Notes under the pieces: generated by a model
What the model was told of the DNA's origin: nothing
The model's database searches: none
The model's input: the letters and a program-made list of their open reading frames with translations, nothing else
Shown: in pieces, positions 11,601 to 26,600 of the stretch
Layout: each line of letters opens with the position of its first letter
Position numbering within the stretch: position 1 is the stretch's first letter
Translations under genes and position numbers: made by a program
Assembly: GCA_037577475.1 (NCBI GenBank)
Contig: CM075192.1
Coordinates: forward strand, 30,093,194-30,157,193
Reading direction: 5' to 3'
Length of the DNA: 64,000 bases
Origin: Chaunax sp. Z400
Taxonomy: Eukaryota; Chordata; Actinopteri; Lophiiformes; Chaunacidae

Positions 11601-14600
11601 TTCCATAAAGCAACCCCTCTTGTGTAATATTACTCCTATGGACTCTCTTGTCAAGACAACAGGTAAACATGGAGGAAGTGTGGAGTTTGTGTGAGCTTGA
11701 GAAATGAGAAATCCTGGTTCACTGTGACAGTGAGGTACATTTAATCATATCATCATGACCATCTGAGAGACCACTTCTGGAGCTTCTGTACCTGGTTGAC
11801 CCAAGTCCCCCTGATGGCCTGGATCTGCTTTGCATCCTTTCTGTCCTGGACCCCCAATGAAACCGGGTCCTCCAGGATCCCCTCGAGGTCCCGTAGATCC
11901 TGTGAAGAGAAAAATAGATTCATCCAGAAAGTCACCTGGTGGTTCAAACAACAATCGGCTTCATCACAAAACAAGATCAAAGTCAATATCAGATTCTTTC
12001 TTCTTCAAATATTTAACAGCTTCTCTGAGGTCTAAGACTCTGTCCTTCTATAGAACGAGAACCAAATCATCACCTGAGGGCCCAAAGTCTCCAGGAGGCC
12101 CCTTGTCTCCAGGTGGACCAGGAAAAACAACAGTTTCTCCTTTATCACCTGAAACACAAACACAACCTTTAGGAATCAGAGATGAAAACCATTGATATGA
12201 CGTGTAAATAAATCTGATGCGTCACAGTCGGGGGTTGGTTTAGGGGTGAATTGCTACCTTTTGGTCCAACGCATCCTTGGTGGCCGGGTTCTCCAGGTTG
12301 TCCTGGACAACCCGGGTCACCCTGCAACAAAAAAGATCAGAACAAATCAAGCTTTCTGAACATTCAACAAAACATTCAAAAGACAAAGGCTCTGACTTGA
12401 AATCTTCTGCTTGTGGTTCTGCAGATGCAAACACACTGAGCATCATTGCTTCAACTTGGTGCTTCGTGTTTCCTTAGGAAGTTGGAGTGACTGAGAAGCT
12501 TCACAGCTACATTCCAACCTGTACAGGTGTGTTAAAGTTTCTGTTCTCTCACACTCCTATAGCTGCACGAATCATCTCTGATTATTAAGTAAAATCTGAT
12601 CTTACTGGATCGCCGGTCTCTCCGGGGAAGCCAATGAATCCTGAAGGTCCTGGATGTCCAGGTGGTCCTGGAGTTCCTGGTTTGCCGTAGGGCCCAGGGG
12701 GTCCTCGTAAACCTGTGATGCCAGGAGATCCACTGATGCCTGGATACCCCGGATTACCAGTAGCTCCTTGCACACCTTTACTTCCTGTAGAGGCACATAG
12801 TGTTTAATGTTGAAAGTTTCACTAGATGATGAGACTAATGTTACTATGTCACAGAGACCTGCACAGCATCATGGGTAATCAATTGTCTGGCTTCTGAGAG
12901 CCAGTTGACTGTACTGTCTCCAGGACAGTCCCTCTGGGCTACTGTATGTTGTACTGTATGCTGTATGTGTCTGCTACTGACACCTTTATATAGTACATTT
13001 CATTACTGGTGGAAGCACAAGATGCTTCATTGACTCCATTCAACCTGACTTGGTCTGACCTGCCTCAACTTGATTCATGTCAATGTGACTCATCTCAACT
13101 CAACTTGTCCTGACTCAGCAAAAATGATCTTGTCTTGACTCGACTTGACTTGACTGCACTCAGTGACTCAACTGGACTCAACCTGACTCCATTGGACCCT
13201 ACGTCACTCAACAGACTGGACTCATCTAGACCCAACCTGAATCAACTGGACTCAAGAAGACCCAACATGACTACACTGGACTATATCTGTCTAAACTGAA
13301 CCCAACTTGATTGAACTGAACTCAACCACACTCTATTGGTCTGTATCTGTTTAAACTGAACACTCTATGTGTAATAAGAACTGCTGTTTGAATGGAAGAA
13401 AACTTTTATTACTTATTCATTAATTTTGATTGAAACACTTTGTCTGATGGCCATTTCTTATTTCTGCCCTTGTGATGAGACAACATTCATGAGTTGTTGT
13501 TTTTTGGTTGATTTACTGTAGACACTTGGACTTATACTGGGAATTCAGATGTGTTTCCAGACTTGTGATGGTTTTATGTTATTCAAAGTCATCTGTGATA
13601 ATGACTCCAAACCTTTGAGACCAATGTTCGGACACTGACCTCGTGGTCCAGGAAAGCCGTTGATGCCAGGAGATCCTTGATTTCCTCTCACTCCTTTAAT
13701 GGGGACATACTTGGTCTCTCCTGGGGGCCCCAGGGCCCCTTTAAATCCTGCAAAAATCGCAAAAAACTTTGAAAGATTGCCCCATACATAATTGCCAAAT
13801 TAGTATTGGGAAATGCACTAAGCATCAGACACAAATTAAATGTTGGTTATCTATAATGTTTAACTTCAGTATTTACATTTATACTCATAGTTTATCACAG
13901 TAACGTAGAAGTTAGTATCATGCTGTTTACCTTTCTCTCCTTTTGGGCCCTCACATCCTGGAGTTCCATCTTGTCCATTGAACCCCCTCTCCCCCTTCCT
14001 CCCACAGGTTCCAGGGACCCCATTTTGTCCAGGGGCCCCTGCTGCTCCGACCTGACCCTCGGGCCCTATCAGACCTTAAACACAACATGAGGATTCCTGT
14101 GAATCTATGCCATCAGGAAACATTTAAACCTAAGTGTTGTGGCAGGCAAAGCTCACCTTTCTCACCCTCTGGCCCAGGCAGTCCTGGGTCCCCATTGGGG
14201 CCAATGGGGCCCTGGGGTCCTGGGTACCCTGGAAAACCTGGAGAGCCTGGTTTACCATTAGGGCCTCGAAGACCAAAACCTGGAGGACCATCCTCTCCAA
14301 TCTCGCCTTTCTCCCCCGAAAAACCTGAACAGAAATGAAGAAATAACATCATCACATCAGCTGTAACATGATGTAATGTGAGTATCTTTTGGAACCAGAG
14401 GTCACCTGGGGGTCCAATAGGTCCTTGATGGCCAAAAATGCCCCTGGAACCAGGTTTTCCTGTTTCGCAGAGCTCAGATGTGGGACCTCTGGGTCCACTT
14501 ATACCCAGGGCACCATCCTGTCCTCTCTGGCCCTTTGCTCCAGGGCTCCCAGTCAGACCCAGCACTCCTGGGCAAACACAGGAAATAATTATGAATAAAT

Positions 14601-17600
14601 AAAAAAATTATGTAATTGTTTCAACACATCCCGAAATCCTTCACCTAGTCTCCCAATCAACACTTCTTTTTTTTAGATAATTTATTAATCCCATAGGGGG
14701 AAATTCTTTCTCTGCATTTGACCCATCCCTGAGGAGCAGTGGGCTGCCTTTATGGCACCCGGGGAGCAAATTGGGGTTCAGTATCTTTGCTCAAGGATAC
14801 TTCAACTTGTAGACTTGCAGGGGCTGGGGATCAAACCACCGACCTTTTTTATTCTGTGAACCACAGCTCTACCTCCTGAGCCACAGCCACCCCTGCTTCT
14901 TCTAGCTTTTAGATTTAGTTTACTACCTCATCGTTGTCCAAAGTATCTTTGAATTCAATTAAATAATATTAAAAATCTTATTTTGACCCATTTAAAGCAG
15001 ATTGTAACAATAACATTGAGCATACGACAACATTTATTTTGAAGGTGAGCACAGGAAGTCTGGCTCGCTTAGTACAACTCCATTTATCCAAAATATTATC
15101 TGACACTTAAAATCAATCACATTTTATATTCAAGCAAAACCAGATTTTTAAAAAGTTATTTTTTTTTACAGGACAGTTTTCCTTTCATCATAGTGACTAC
15201 TGCAGCAGAACTACTGGATCAATATATTTATCTCATGCTTGATAATTCACCTGGTAGTCCATCGATGCCGGGAGGACCAGGGACTCCTTTAGGTCCCTGA
15301 GAGCCCATTCGTCCCGGGAAGCCGATGGGCCCTGAGGGTCCAACATCAGAGTCTCCTGCTTGGCCTCGCAGCCCAGAAGACCCTTGAAGCCCTGGAGATC
15401 CTGTTAAACAGTTAGAAATAATGTAAAGGCAGCTGAGAATGACTCTACAGGCTTCCATACTCAAACATAGACCTGGTTCTTATTTTGATTGGTTATTACT
15501 GAGTCTGGATGTTACCTGAGCAGGTAGGCTTAAAACTTTCTTTTTTGATAAAGCTTATTGTTAAGTCTGGCTTATGCAAGCCCTTCTGTGCTGCTATAGG
15601 CTTAGACTGCCAGGGGAAATGATTAGAGCTGGAGTCACATAAGACAGACAGGTGAGTGTACCTGGATCTCCACCATAACTGAAACCTTCAGGTCCTTCTT
15701 TTCCCATATCTCCAACAATACCTGGAGGTCCTGCAGGAGGAGAAGAGGATATAAATATTTATGAGAGATAATGTAAGGGGTGGCTCAGGTGTGACAGGTG
15801 CTCTCTGTTACCTTGTCGTCCAGGTGGTCCAGGAAGTCCAGAGTTTCCTTTTTCTCCCTTAAGTCCATCAAGTCCAGTGATGCAACGGAAACCTGGGGAA
15901 CCCGGGATTCCTGTGTAACCTGGAGAGAGAGAGACAGGTAATGACATTTGGGCAGGAAATCACACAGACAGGTGAACGTGAAATCAGCCAGACAGGTGAA
16001 CAGGAAGTTTGGCACATAGGCTGGCAGGAAGTCAGAATGGATAGGTGGAGGCGATGACAGACAGGTGGACTAAATATTCAGACAGATGGACAGATAACTG
16101 TCTCTTTACCTGTATTTCCAGTGTTTCCCTTCTCTCCGGGGGCACCAGGGTTTTTGGGTACACAAGGCAATGTGTCACCTGCAGGAAGAGGAGGAGTCAA
16201 ATGTAAAGAGGAGGGGTCAAACTGAAAGAGGTGGGGTTATTAAACATTTGAAGGAAGTCAAGGAAGAAATAATGGAGGTTTTGGCGAAGAAATTAAATGT
16301 GTTCACTTAATTTAAAGCTGATTTCATATTGATCTCTACCTCTAACTCCCTTCAACCCTGGGGGGCCTGGGAGTCCTGGAGGTCCTGGGTCCCCAGGGGT
16401 CCCACGCTGTCCTACTGCCCCGACCACACCTGGCCCTTGTGGACCTGAAGGTCCTGATAAACCCTTTTGCCCTGGGAGTCCCGTGAGGCCTCTTTCTCCA
16501 GGAGAGCTGGGAAAACTTTCACCCTGAAAAGAAACAGAGAAGTGTTTTCTGGATGAGAGGGTGAAGAGTCAGAACACCTGGAGCAGTGACATTATTCAGC
16601 CAATGGTAACAGTGTAAAGTTCTGCCAGGGTTCCCTAGAGGCTGTAGAGTTCATTACAGCTACATATAACCCTGCTGATCTATCTATATTAAAGTCTTGT
16701 TTTCGTTTCTCTTCACTTCTGGGTGAAATCAGGAGACTTTTAGAGTCTTTTGCCTTTTTGAGACTCTTATTTTACCCTTTCTATACTATTCTTTCTGGTT
16801 CTATTTTTTTTATTTTGGCTGTAACAGGGTAGCAGAAAGTCTGACTGACCTGGGGGCCGGGGCTTCCAGGTACCCCTGGGGGCCCATTGAGTCCTCTTCT
16901 GCCTGAGAATCCTTGTCTGCCTGAGGGGCCCGGCGGACCCCTGTTTCCTTTCTCACCTGATAAAAGTCCTGTTAGGACCACTGATACACTGGCATGACAT
17001 CATGGCTTCAATCACATATTAAACTCACCTTTAATATCCACCACAATGAAATCTCCTTTCTGACCTTTGAACCCTTTGACACCACGAAATCCACCCAGAC
17101 CCTGAAAACAAATCAATCTATCAATACAACAAACTGAACTCCTAGCTCTGATTTGCTTTGACCCTGTTGTTTAGTGACTCACCTGTTTTCCTCGCTCACC
17201 CATGTCTCCAGGTAAACCCTTCTCTCCCCATGGCCCTGGGGCCCCTGGAAACCCTGGTAACCCCGGAGACCCCTGGTCACCCACAGGGCCAGGAACACCC
17301 CTCATTACAAGTGGGAGGCCACAAGAACAGTCGCCAGGACTCCCTGAATCACACAGGTAGGTTTAAACAATGTAGAGTCAATAAGATGTGGAATTCCTCA
17401 GGGAAACATCACAGAACCTCTATTCTTTCTTTTTAACCTGATGATGTGATGACACCGCATAAATCGGATCGGCTCTGACATCACATTTTCATCCGCCCAC
17501 CTGAACCAATGATTTTCTCTGATTTAGAGAGACACACCCTTTTTTCAGCCTCCGGCCTCCCATCAGACTACCTCTGTTTAAATGGTAATTTGATTAATGT

Positions 17601-20600
17601 TACAGCCAAAACACACCTATGAATAATTAAGGGGTCAAAAAAAAACTATGGAATACTGCACCTTACTTTGCACCCAGATTATGCACCGATTCTCTCGTAA
17701 AAGAAATTTGCACTTGCCCTAAAAACCCTTGGACTTTAGACCCTTCGTAAGGCCCTATGTCTCATTGGACACCTGATAATGATTCAGTCTTGTAGAGTAA
17801 ATTTATGCTGTGTTTCTACACACTCTGCTCTGGAACCTCCTGCGTTGATCTGATGTGACATTATAGCCACAGTTCTTAAAGTGTGGGGCACTTCTTTCAA
17901 AGAAAACTAGCAGAATAACGCCAGCAGAAAACTCGCATTGGTAAAAGCTGCATCGGTGAACAGCAAAGCACAAATGACTTCATTCAAAGTTGCATGCAGA
18001 ATTGCCCAGTGCAAGAAACCACACACGATAGCATTCTGCTTCCCTTCGCCACATCTTATCTCTGTGAGGTGGGTTTTTGCTATTTCAGCTGTTGCTTCAC
18101 TCAAAGCAAAGAACAGATCTCAGCTCAATATCGAGCATGACTTCAGAATGTCAGTATTAAGCCTGCAACCCCGTTTTGAACAGATGTGCAGTGCAGAACA
18201 GGCTCATTGCAGCCACTAAGCATATAGACTTGTTCATCTATTGCTAAATACATCTCTTTGCTTTGCACAGATAGCAAAGTGGGGAAGTGAAGTAAGCTAA
18301 TAACACAATTGTACTTTATTTTTTTTTAAATATTTTCTCTCCTGTCTATTATTATATGATTTAGACCTTGATGTTATTTCAATAAATTTTAAACTTGGCC
18401 TATTTTGTTACCATTTCGTTGGGGCGATGGGGGACAAGGTGGGGCTTGAAAATTCCCTCCCCTCCAAAGTGGGGATTGACAGAAAAAGTTGAGAACCACT
18501 GCATTACAGTGACTGTGAATAAATATGTCCAAACAATGACCTTTGAACCCTGGGAAACCCTGGGCACCCAGGGGGCCTCGTACACCTGGCTCTCCAGACT
18601 TTCCTTGGGCCCCAGGAAGACAGTAACTACCTGAAGACAAAAAAAAGGCAGTCAGTTAGAGGAACTGGAAATGGTGTGTGTAGACTCTAAATATTAAAAC
18701 ATGAAAATTAATTTCAATAACTTTAAAACATCCCCAGGTGTGAGGGCACAGATGTAACAGTGTTTTCTGGTACCTGGACTTCCCGGCTCTCCTTTATGGC
18801 CTTTAGGTCCAAGTTGTCCTCGTTTTCCAGGTTCTCCAGGTGTTGGTCCATCTACAAACACCTGACCTGGCTCTCCTCTGTCCCCTTTAGATCCTGGAAT
18901 TCCCCTCTGTCCCACAACACCTGCTGGTCCTGAAGAGGAATGCCTTTATTCATTGTCATATAATGTGAAATTTATACCCCATAATAAAAATAGAGCGCTT
19001 GTATGTTCTCTTATCGTAGCTCTACTGTTCTTAATGCCATTTCTACATTAGTGGTCATGATGCTGCCTTGCTTATGGTTTGCAGGTACTGACCAGGTATG
19101 GATCTGCCAGGGTCCCCTGGGGTGCCGTGCATTCCCATCAGCCCCATGTCTCCAGGAGGGCCCCTCAGTCCGGAGGCCCCAGGGTCTCCAATGTCGCCTG
19201 GAAGACAAGTGGCAGTAAGTTGACATCATTCCAGAGTGATGACATCAGACTGAAGAGATGACATTACATGAGAGTCCTGACCAAGGCCGTACCCACCACT
19301 GAGGTCTGTTCTGAAGTGTGTGTAATAAAATAATCACAAAAAATAACTTGACTTTATGGTGTAAGGGTGCTGAAGGAGTCGATTTCACAAAAAGTTGTCA
19401 ATATTTCCAGATTTTAATTTCTTCTTCATTACACATAAATTACGACATGTTCTCATATAAACTGGCAGAAACATTGTTTATTGAGACAGAGAACAGAATT
19501 TTGTTTTCTGTTTTTTAGTGTAATTTGCTGTGCCTTAATGTAGAAATATGCTCTAATGCCCCTCAAGTTATTCCAACATCAACCAACGACCAACCAACCA
19601 ACATCCTCTAGTTATTCCAACTTCAACTAACAACCAAACAATATAATTTAGTTATTCCAACATCAACCAACCAACATCCTCTAGTTATTCCAACATCAAT
19701 CAACCAACCAACATCCTCTAGTTATTCCAATGACCAACCAACCAACATCTTCTAGTTATTCCAACCTCAACCAACCAACCAACATCCTCTAGTTATTCCA
19801 ATGACCAACCAACCAACATCTTCTAGTTATTCCAACCTCAACCAACCAACCAACATTCTCTAGTTATTCCAACCTCAACCAACAAACCAACATTCTCTAG
19901 TTATTCCACCCTCAACCAATGACCAACCAACCAACATCCTCTAGTTATTCCAATGACCAACCAACCAACATCTTCTAGTTATTGCAACATCAGGACCAGT
20001 AGAGGTGGAGTGTAATATCCATGTATATCACTGTGTGTTGATAAGATAAGATAAGATATCCCTTTATTAGTCCCACAGTGGGGAAATTTACAATGATGCG
20101 TACCTGTGTGTGTGATGTCTACATCCTGAGGGAGGCCTTTAGGACCTGGATCTCCCATCATGCCCTGGGAACAGACAGGCTCATGACAGACTGTATACAC
20201 AGGAGCTCATCTCTCATTGGTTACTTTAAACACACATCACTTTCATTCCAGAGAACAGTCTCTGTCAGACTGAAGACACAGAGGTCTAACAGCTCAGGTG
20301 TCAGTTGTAGGCGAGTTATTCCATGTTACAGCTCTTCCTGGTTCCTGTGTTTACCTGCATGTGATTGGTCAGCACAGTGCTACAGATAGTCAATGTTTTT
20401 ACTGCATTACATCACAGACTGAAGGACTGACCTTTGGGCCTTCTCGTCCAATCAGACCAGGGAGACCTGGGCTTCCTTGAATCCCCTGAAAACACAAACG
20501 CATATCGTTCAAATTCTGGTTCCTGATGAGTGACAAGTGTTTCCTGTTTGCCTTCCTTTGACAGATTCTAACTGGTCTCACTACATCAGAAACGACTCAT

Positions 20601-23600
20601 CATTCTGTGGAACAGAATTTGTGCATCGGCACAAATTCTGTCAACATTTGGTATTAATGTCAAAAATATGGTTAACTGTGTTTAAACACTCAGGGCAACT
20701 CAAGAAACATGTGGAGGTCAGGTGAGGGTGAAGATAAAATGGATTATATAAACATATTATAGTAATAAGACATACATTTACATTTACTTGTAAATGGTTT
20801 GTTTATCTTCACACTTCCTCTGAAACATCTCTTTGTTTTATTGACCTTTAGTTTGACCCACCTTGAATCCTTTGTCTCCAAGCAGCCCCGTGTTTCCAGA
20901 AAATCCCTGAAACACATAAACACATCACACATGTTTACATAGAGACTGATGATTTATTCGTTAGTTAAAGAGCTGATGTATTGATCAGGATGAATCTGAG
21001 TAACATTACAGATCAATATTCATCCCGTAACCTTTCAACAAATTTAATGTAGCCTAGGAACATTTTAGTCAAATAATACAATCGATACTGATCAATAATG
21101 TGAAAATGGAGGTTCACTCACCCGGGGCCCTGGAAATCCCATAATCCCCTTCTCTCCTTTGAGCCCTGGGAGAGCGTCCAAACCCTGAAACCACAAACTC
21201 ATCATCTGCACAGTAATCAATACAGGATCAATAATGTTTTATTCTTGTTTTATGACAAACTATCAAGTCATGTCTTCCTCTAAAACAACATTTATCAACT
21301 TAGACAGAGACAGAACCCTGGAGAACCTGTAGTCTACATGTTGAAATGTTTTGCCAGGTGTTCTCGTGGTTTGATCTGACATCTGAACTTACCGGCAGTC
21401 CCTGAAGGCCACAGACACCTTTAACCCCTCGGTGACCCTGAATAACCAACAGAACCCAACATTAGAAACAGCAGAACCCAAAAATAGAGCCAACAGAACC
21501 AGAATTACTGGACAACAATACTGCACTAGGACCACAGTAGAAACCACAGTAGAACTCTAACAGAACCACAGTAGAGGTCCACTAGAACCACAGTACAGCT
21601 CAACTATAGACAGAGTAGAACCACAGAATAACAACAATAGAACCACAGTAGAACTGATGTACAGTAGAACCACAGTGGAACTACAGTACAATAACAATAG
21701 AGCTCCAGTGAAAACCACAGTAGAGCTCTAATATAACCACAGTAGAGGTCCAGTAGAACCACAGTATAACTCCAATAGAACCACTGTAGAGCTCTTGTAG
21801 AATCATACTAGAGGTCCACTAGAACCACAGTAGAACTGACGTACAGTAGAACCACCGTAGAACACACCTGTTCTCCCTTGATGTACAGGTCCTCTGGAGG
21901 GTCAACGTACTCAAACGGCCCCGGAGGCCCCTGGAGGCCCTGATCCCCCTGTGGACCACACACAGCACTGCAATACTAATACTGCACAATACAACACAGC
22001 ACTGCAATACTAATACTGCACAATACAACACAGTACTGCAATACTAATACTGCACACTACAACACAGTACTGCAATACTAATACTGCACACTACAACACA
22101 GTACTGCAATACTAATACTGCACACTACAACACAGTAAGTCTCCTGATTGTTGTTTTCTGGCCACGCCCCTTCACTGATGTCACTGCAGGTGTTTTCCTG
22201 CAGCTGTCAGAGAAAACACTGGCACATGATGTCACTGAGTGGGCGTGGCCAAAAGAAAACATCTGTACCTCATCTCCTTTCTGTCCGGGCAGAGATCGAC
22301 CTTTTTCTCCCTAAAACACAAATAAACAACAGCTGTAAATAAACACGTTCATGAACCTGTAGCCAGAGATCTGATGGGTGTCCAGGAGAACCCAGCTGTA
22401 GTTTGATGACATCACTCAACATTAACTATATTATAAACCATAACTTAGAATAAAGACCAGCCTCTGTTATGAAACTGTTTCTAATAAAGACCTACACAAA
22501 TAATATAATTATACTTTCTTTGTGTATATTAAATACTTACCGGAGGACCCCTGGAACCTGGCAGACCAGGAAGACCCTGAAGGGACAGACAGATATTATT
22601 AGTACTAGTACAACTTTGAGATTGTTGATCTGGTTAGCCTTCCCTCTTTAGTCTTTTTACTCCGTCCTTATTTGCCAGTTTGTTGTTGTACCTTATGTAA
22701 TATCATTAATTAGGCATTTAGGTAAGTAAATAAGTAGTATTAAGTACTACGTCTCAGTCTCACTGAGCATCAGGTAAACTCAAAATTATTTGTGAAATTA
22801 CTTATTATTACTGTTAGGTGTGTGACTCACGTTGGTCCCGTCCAGTCCTGCAGGACCTGGATCTCCCGTTGGACCAGGCAGACCCTGTTCCCCCTGCAGA
22901 CAGACATTTACATTACATTCATTGCAAACCTCTCAGAGGTCAATAAGAGAGCCATCAGAGGACAAGAACTCAGACCCCCTCAACAGACGTGTGAGTAGTG
23001 ATTCACAGTGGTGGAAAAAAAATGTATATATAAAATACATATATTTATATATATATATATATAATATTTATGTAAAAATATTTATATAGTAGGAAAAAAT
23101 ATTCAGAGACTTCACAAATTTACTCAAATAATACAATCAAAATTCTACTTAAGTACAAACACTTCAGCAATATTAGTCAAATACAACAAGTATAAAAAGT
23201 AAAAGTACTTCAAGCGTTTAGTGTGTTCAGTACAAAATCCAATACTTCCTTCTGAAATGTAGACAAAGACATGTAAAGCTGCAGGAAACTTAAATACTCA
23301 ACAGAAGTAAAAGTACCTCAGTAATGTAAAATGTCTATCTCTCAGTGGTTCATGTCTTACATGCTGTTGTTGCTTCTGCTGTTTGTTGTGTGTTTGTTCT
23401 CACCTGTAGTCCAGGTAGCCCAGTATAGCCGACCTCTCCCTGTCAGACACACAGATGTTAATGAGGTACAGGAATATGATGAGGCTACGTTGACGTTACA
23501 AACCTCGTTGTTCAACGAGGTTCACATTCATCACTAGAGAATCAGCCCGGTGATGTAACACCAGGTGAGTGTTTCATTTGTATAGATCTGACTACTGCTG

Positions 23601-26600
23601 GGTCAAGGTTTCATCTGATCACACAGTTCTATTGACTCATCTCTAGATGGTGGTGTACAGGACAGGTGAGCTTACAGGTATTCCAGGGTACTGAATGAAG
23701 AGGACTGATGGATCTCCTGGAAACCCCTTTAGTCCTGGAAAACCCTGGAGAATAAAGCACTGTTACCATGGTGATAACATAATACCACACTACATATACA
23801 GCACTACACTGTGAACTGTACTTTATCACAGAATACAACACGTACTTTTTATTACTTCATACTCAGCACTGATACCTAAACTTGTGTCAACCTTGATTAA
23901 TAGTTTCATTTGAAAATAATGTGTCAGTCATTTCTATTCAGTGTAAGTTATTGATCTCTGACCTGTTCTCCATCAGATCCTTTTTCTCCAGGAAGTCCGG
24001 GAGCTCCTCTCTCTCCTCTGGTTCCATTACATCCATCCAGACCTGGAAAACCAGGACCTCCAGCAGAACCTGGGTGGCCCTGAACACACAAACACATTCT
24101 GTTCTGACCTTGATAGATTTGGGCCAATCAGAGCAGCTGAGAGATTCAAGAGGTGGGACTTCTTACCGGGACTCCTTCCAGTCCTGGAAAACCAGGAACG
24201 CCGACACTTCCCTGAGACAACAAACAGTTTTAAACTGAAGTTATGGTTCTGAGTTTTGCACATGAGTTTAAATGCCACATAGGACTGGAAGACCTGTGAT
24301 TGGTCATCAGTACACCATTGTGTTTATAACAGAGCAATGTTGATTCACCGAGTCTCCTTTAAGTCCTGCTGCACCTCTCGGCCCCTCGTCTCCTCGGTGG
24401 CCCTTCTCTCCTGGAGGCCCCAGGGGGCCTGGAAATCCAGGGGGACCCTGAGGGCCCTGCCGCCCTAGAGGACCTGGAGGACCCTGCAGAATACAAATAA
24501 CATTATTAGAAGATGTTGATAGAACCAGATACGTTAGAACCTGACAGAATCTGCATAGATGCAGAGAAAATATGGTCAAAAACAAAAACTTCGACAACAT
24601 CCACAACTCTGACCAGCCTGACCCTTCAAAGCTTGAACCAGCGTGGCCAGAAGACCTTGAAAGCTGCAGCAGATGTTGATCAGTTGAATCCTTCTCCTGT
24701 CCAGTGACCTGCATTATGGCCCATGTGGGCTTACGCAAGGAGTCAGATGAAAACAACAACTAGGTTTTGGTTTAGCGCCATTTTTCCAAAAGTCCATGAT
24801 TACTTCTGTCACATTAAGGTCCAGGAAGTTACCATTGCACCATTTGACAGACAGATAAGAGACAACCATGATCTCATTGTGAGCCCTGAAGACAACAGGG
24901 TGGTGTCATCAGCGAACTTCACAAGATAACTGCCCTCTTTAAAAGTCTTGCAGGCAAGTGAGAAAACATCCCTGAGGAGAACCAGTGTTTGAGATGCTAG
25001 GATGGTGTGTGTCTATTCACAAAATGCAAAAACATCTGATAAATGAGGAATGAATTTGTTGAAAAATGTCCTCCTATGAAAGAGCAGCTATTGGATAACA
25101 ACTCTCAAACAACAACCAACAGACTACACTCCTTTGAAGCCATCACTGGTGAGTCGTGGTGATTTAGAAACGGTCTTATGAGACCTTGGCTACCATTTAA
25201 AGCTCTGGTTCACTGTGCTCTTGGTAACTTTAGCCTCAGTACCATATCTAATCTGCTGCTGAGTTTCACTTCTGTGTTCTGGGTACACTACTGTGCTGTT
25301 TAAGGACAAATCAGGACCAGGTGCAATGGTTTTTGGGTGGTCTGTGTGTCAAGTGGATTTGCATCTACATTCCAACCCTCACCTATGGTCATGGGTTCTG
25401 GGTAGTTCCTGAAAGAATGGGATCACAGATACCAGTGGCTGAAATGATTTCCCTCCGTAGGGTGGTTGGGCACAACCTTAGAAGCCACTTTCAGACAGGC
25501 GTTGTGCAACAGCACCGAAACGAATTCCCTTCTCTGTGACCCCTTCGGTGTGTTTACACTGGACCAGCACAAGGCGTCACAACGCCACCTTGGTGTGTGC
25601 GTTCACAGTGTATGCTGCTGTTCCACAATGTTAAGAGGCGTGACGTACGTCCTCACTTTAGTGGTCATTTTCTGTGCTTGTTCTTCAAATAAAGGACTTC
25701 CGGTTGCTGCCACATCGTTAATTACGTACGTTGCACACCTGAACGTATTTCTACAATGACACACCCATTCCGAACACCAGGCAGGTGCTGTTACTACCTC
25801 CTGAGGCATCACAGAGGTGGAACAAACTGACACCCCATGATGCCGTCACTGTGTTCAGACAGATGTCGGGGCAGAATAAAGGCACAACAGGCCCGGGATG
25901 AAAACACTGCCTGAATAGGGCTAGAGATGGGGGGGAGGAGGGACATCCAAAGGGAGCTCAAAGTAGAGTTGCTACACTTTCGCGTCTAAACAAACCAGTA
26001 CATGTGTTTCAGGCAATCGATGCCTCCCTTTGGAGGTTTTTCAGGTTCGTCCAACAGAGAGGAACTGTTCATACTGTAGCTGAAATGAACTCAGCAGCCT
26101 GTAGGAGCCGCTGACAGATAATGATGTCAGTCTGATCTCTATGCACAGAGCTGCAGAGGCTGACATGTAATGCTGTTATCTGACCACAGGAGGACAGTGT
26201 GACTCAACACAGTATGTTTAAATAGCAGCTCAGACAGATCAGATTATCCTTTAAATCAGCAGACAGATCAAACTGAAACACACTGAGTCACAACAGTAAT
26301 ACAGACAGAAAGAACTGCTCACTTTGTTTGTTGTGGGCGATAATCAACAAACAATAATCAATAAAAAGATGCCTTCCTGACTGTAATTTATTGATTTATA
26401 GCTCTGAGGGATTTGTTATCATTTAGCCATAAGCTATAAATCAATAAACACTTAAAAAAGTCATCATATCTGCATTAATTATAAACATTTATTTTTCTTT
26501 ATTTACTTATAATAATTCATCAATAGGGAGCCAATCAGAAGAGGCTTATTGATAAATCTGTGGTGACAACAAATCAATATTGGTCAATATCTACCAGCAA

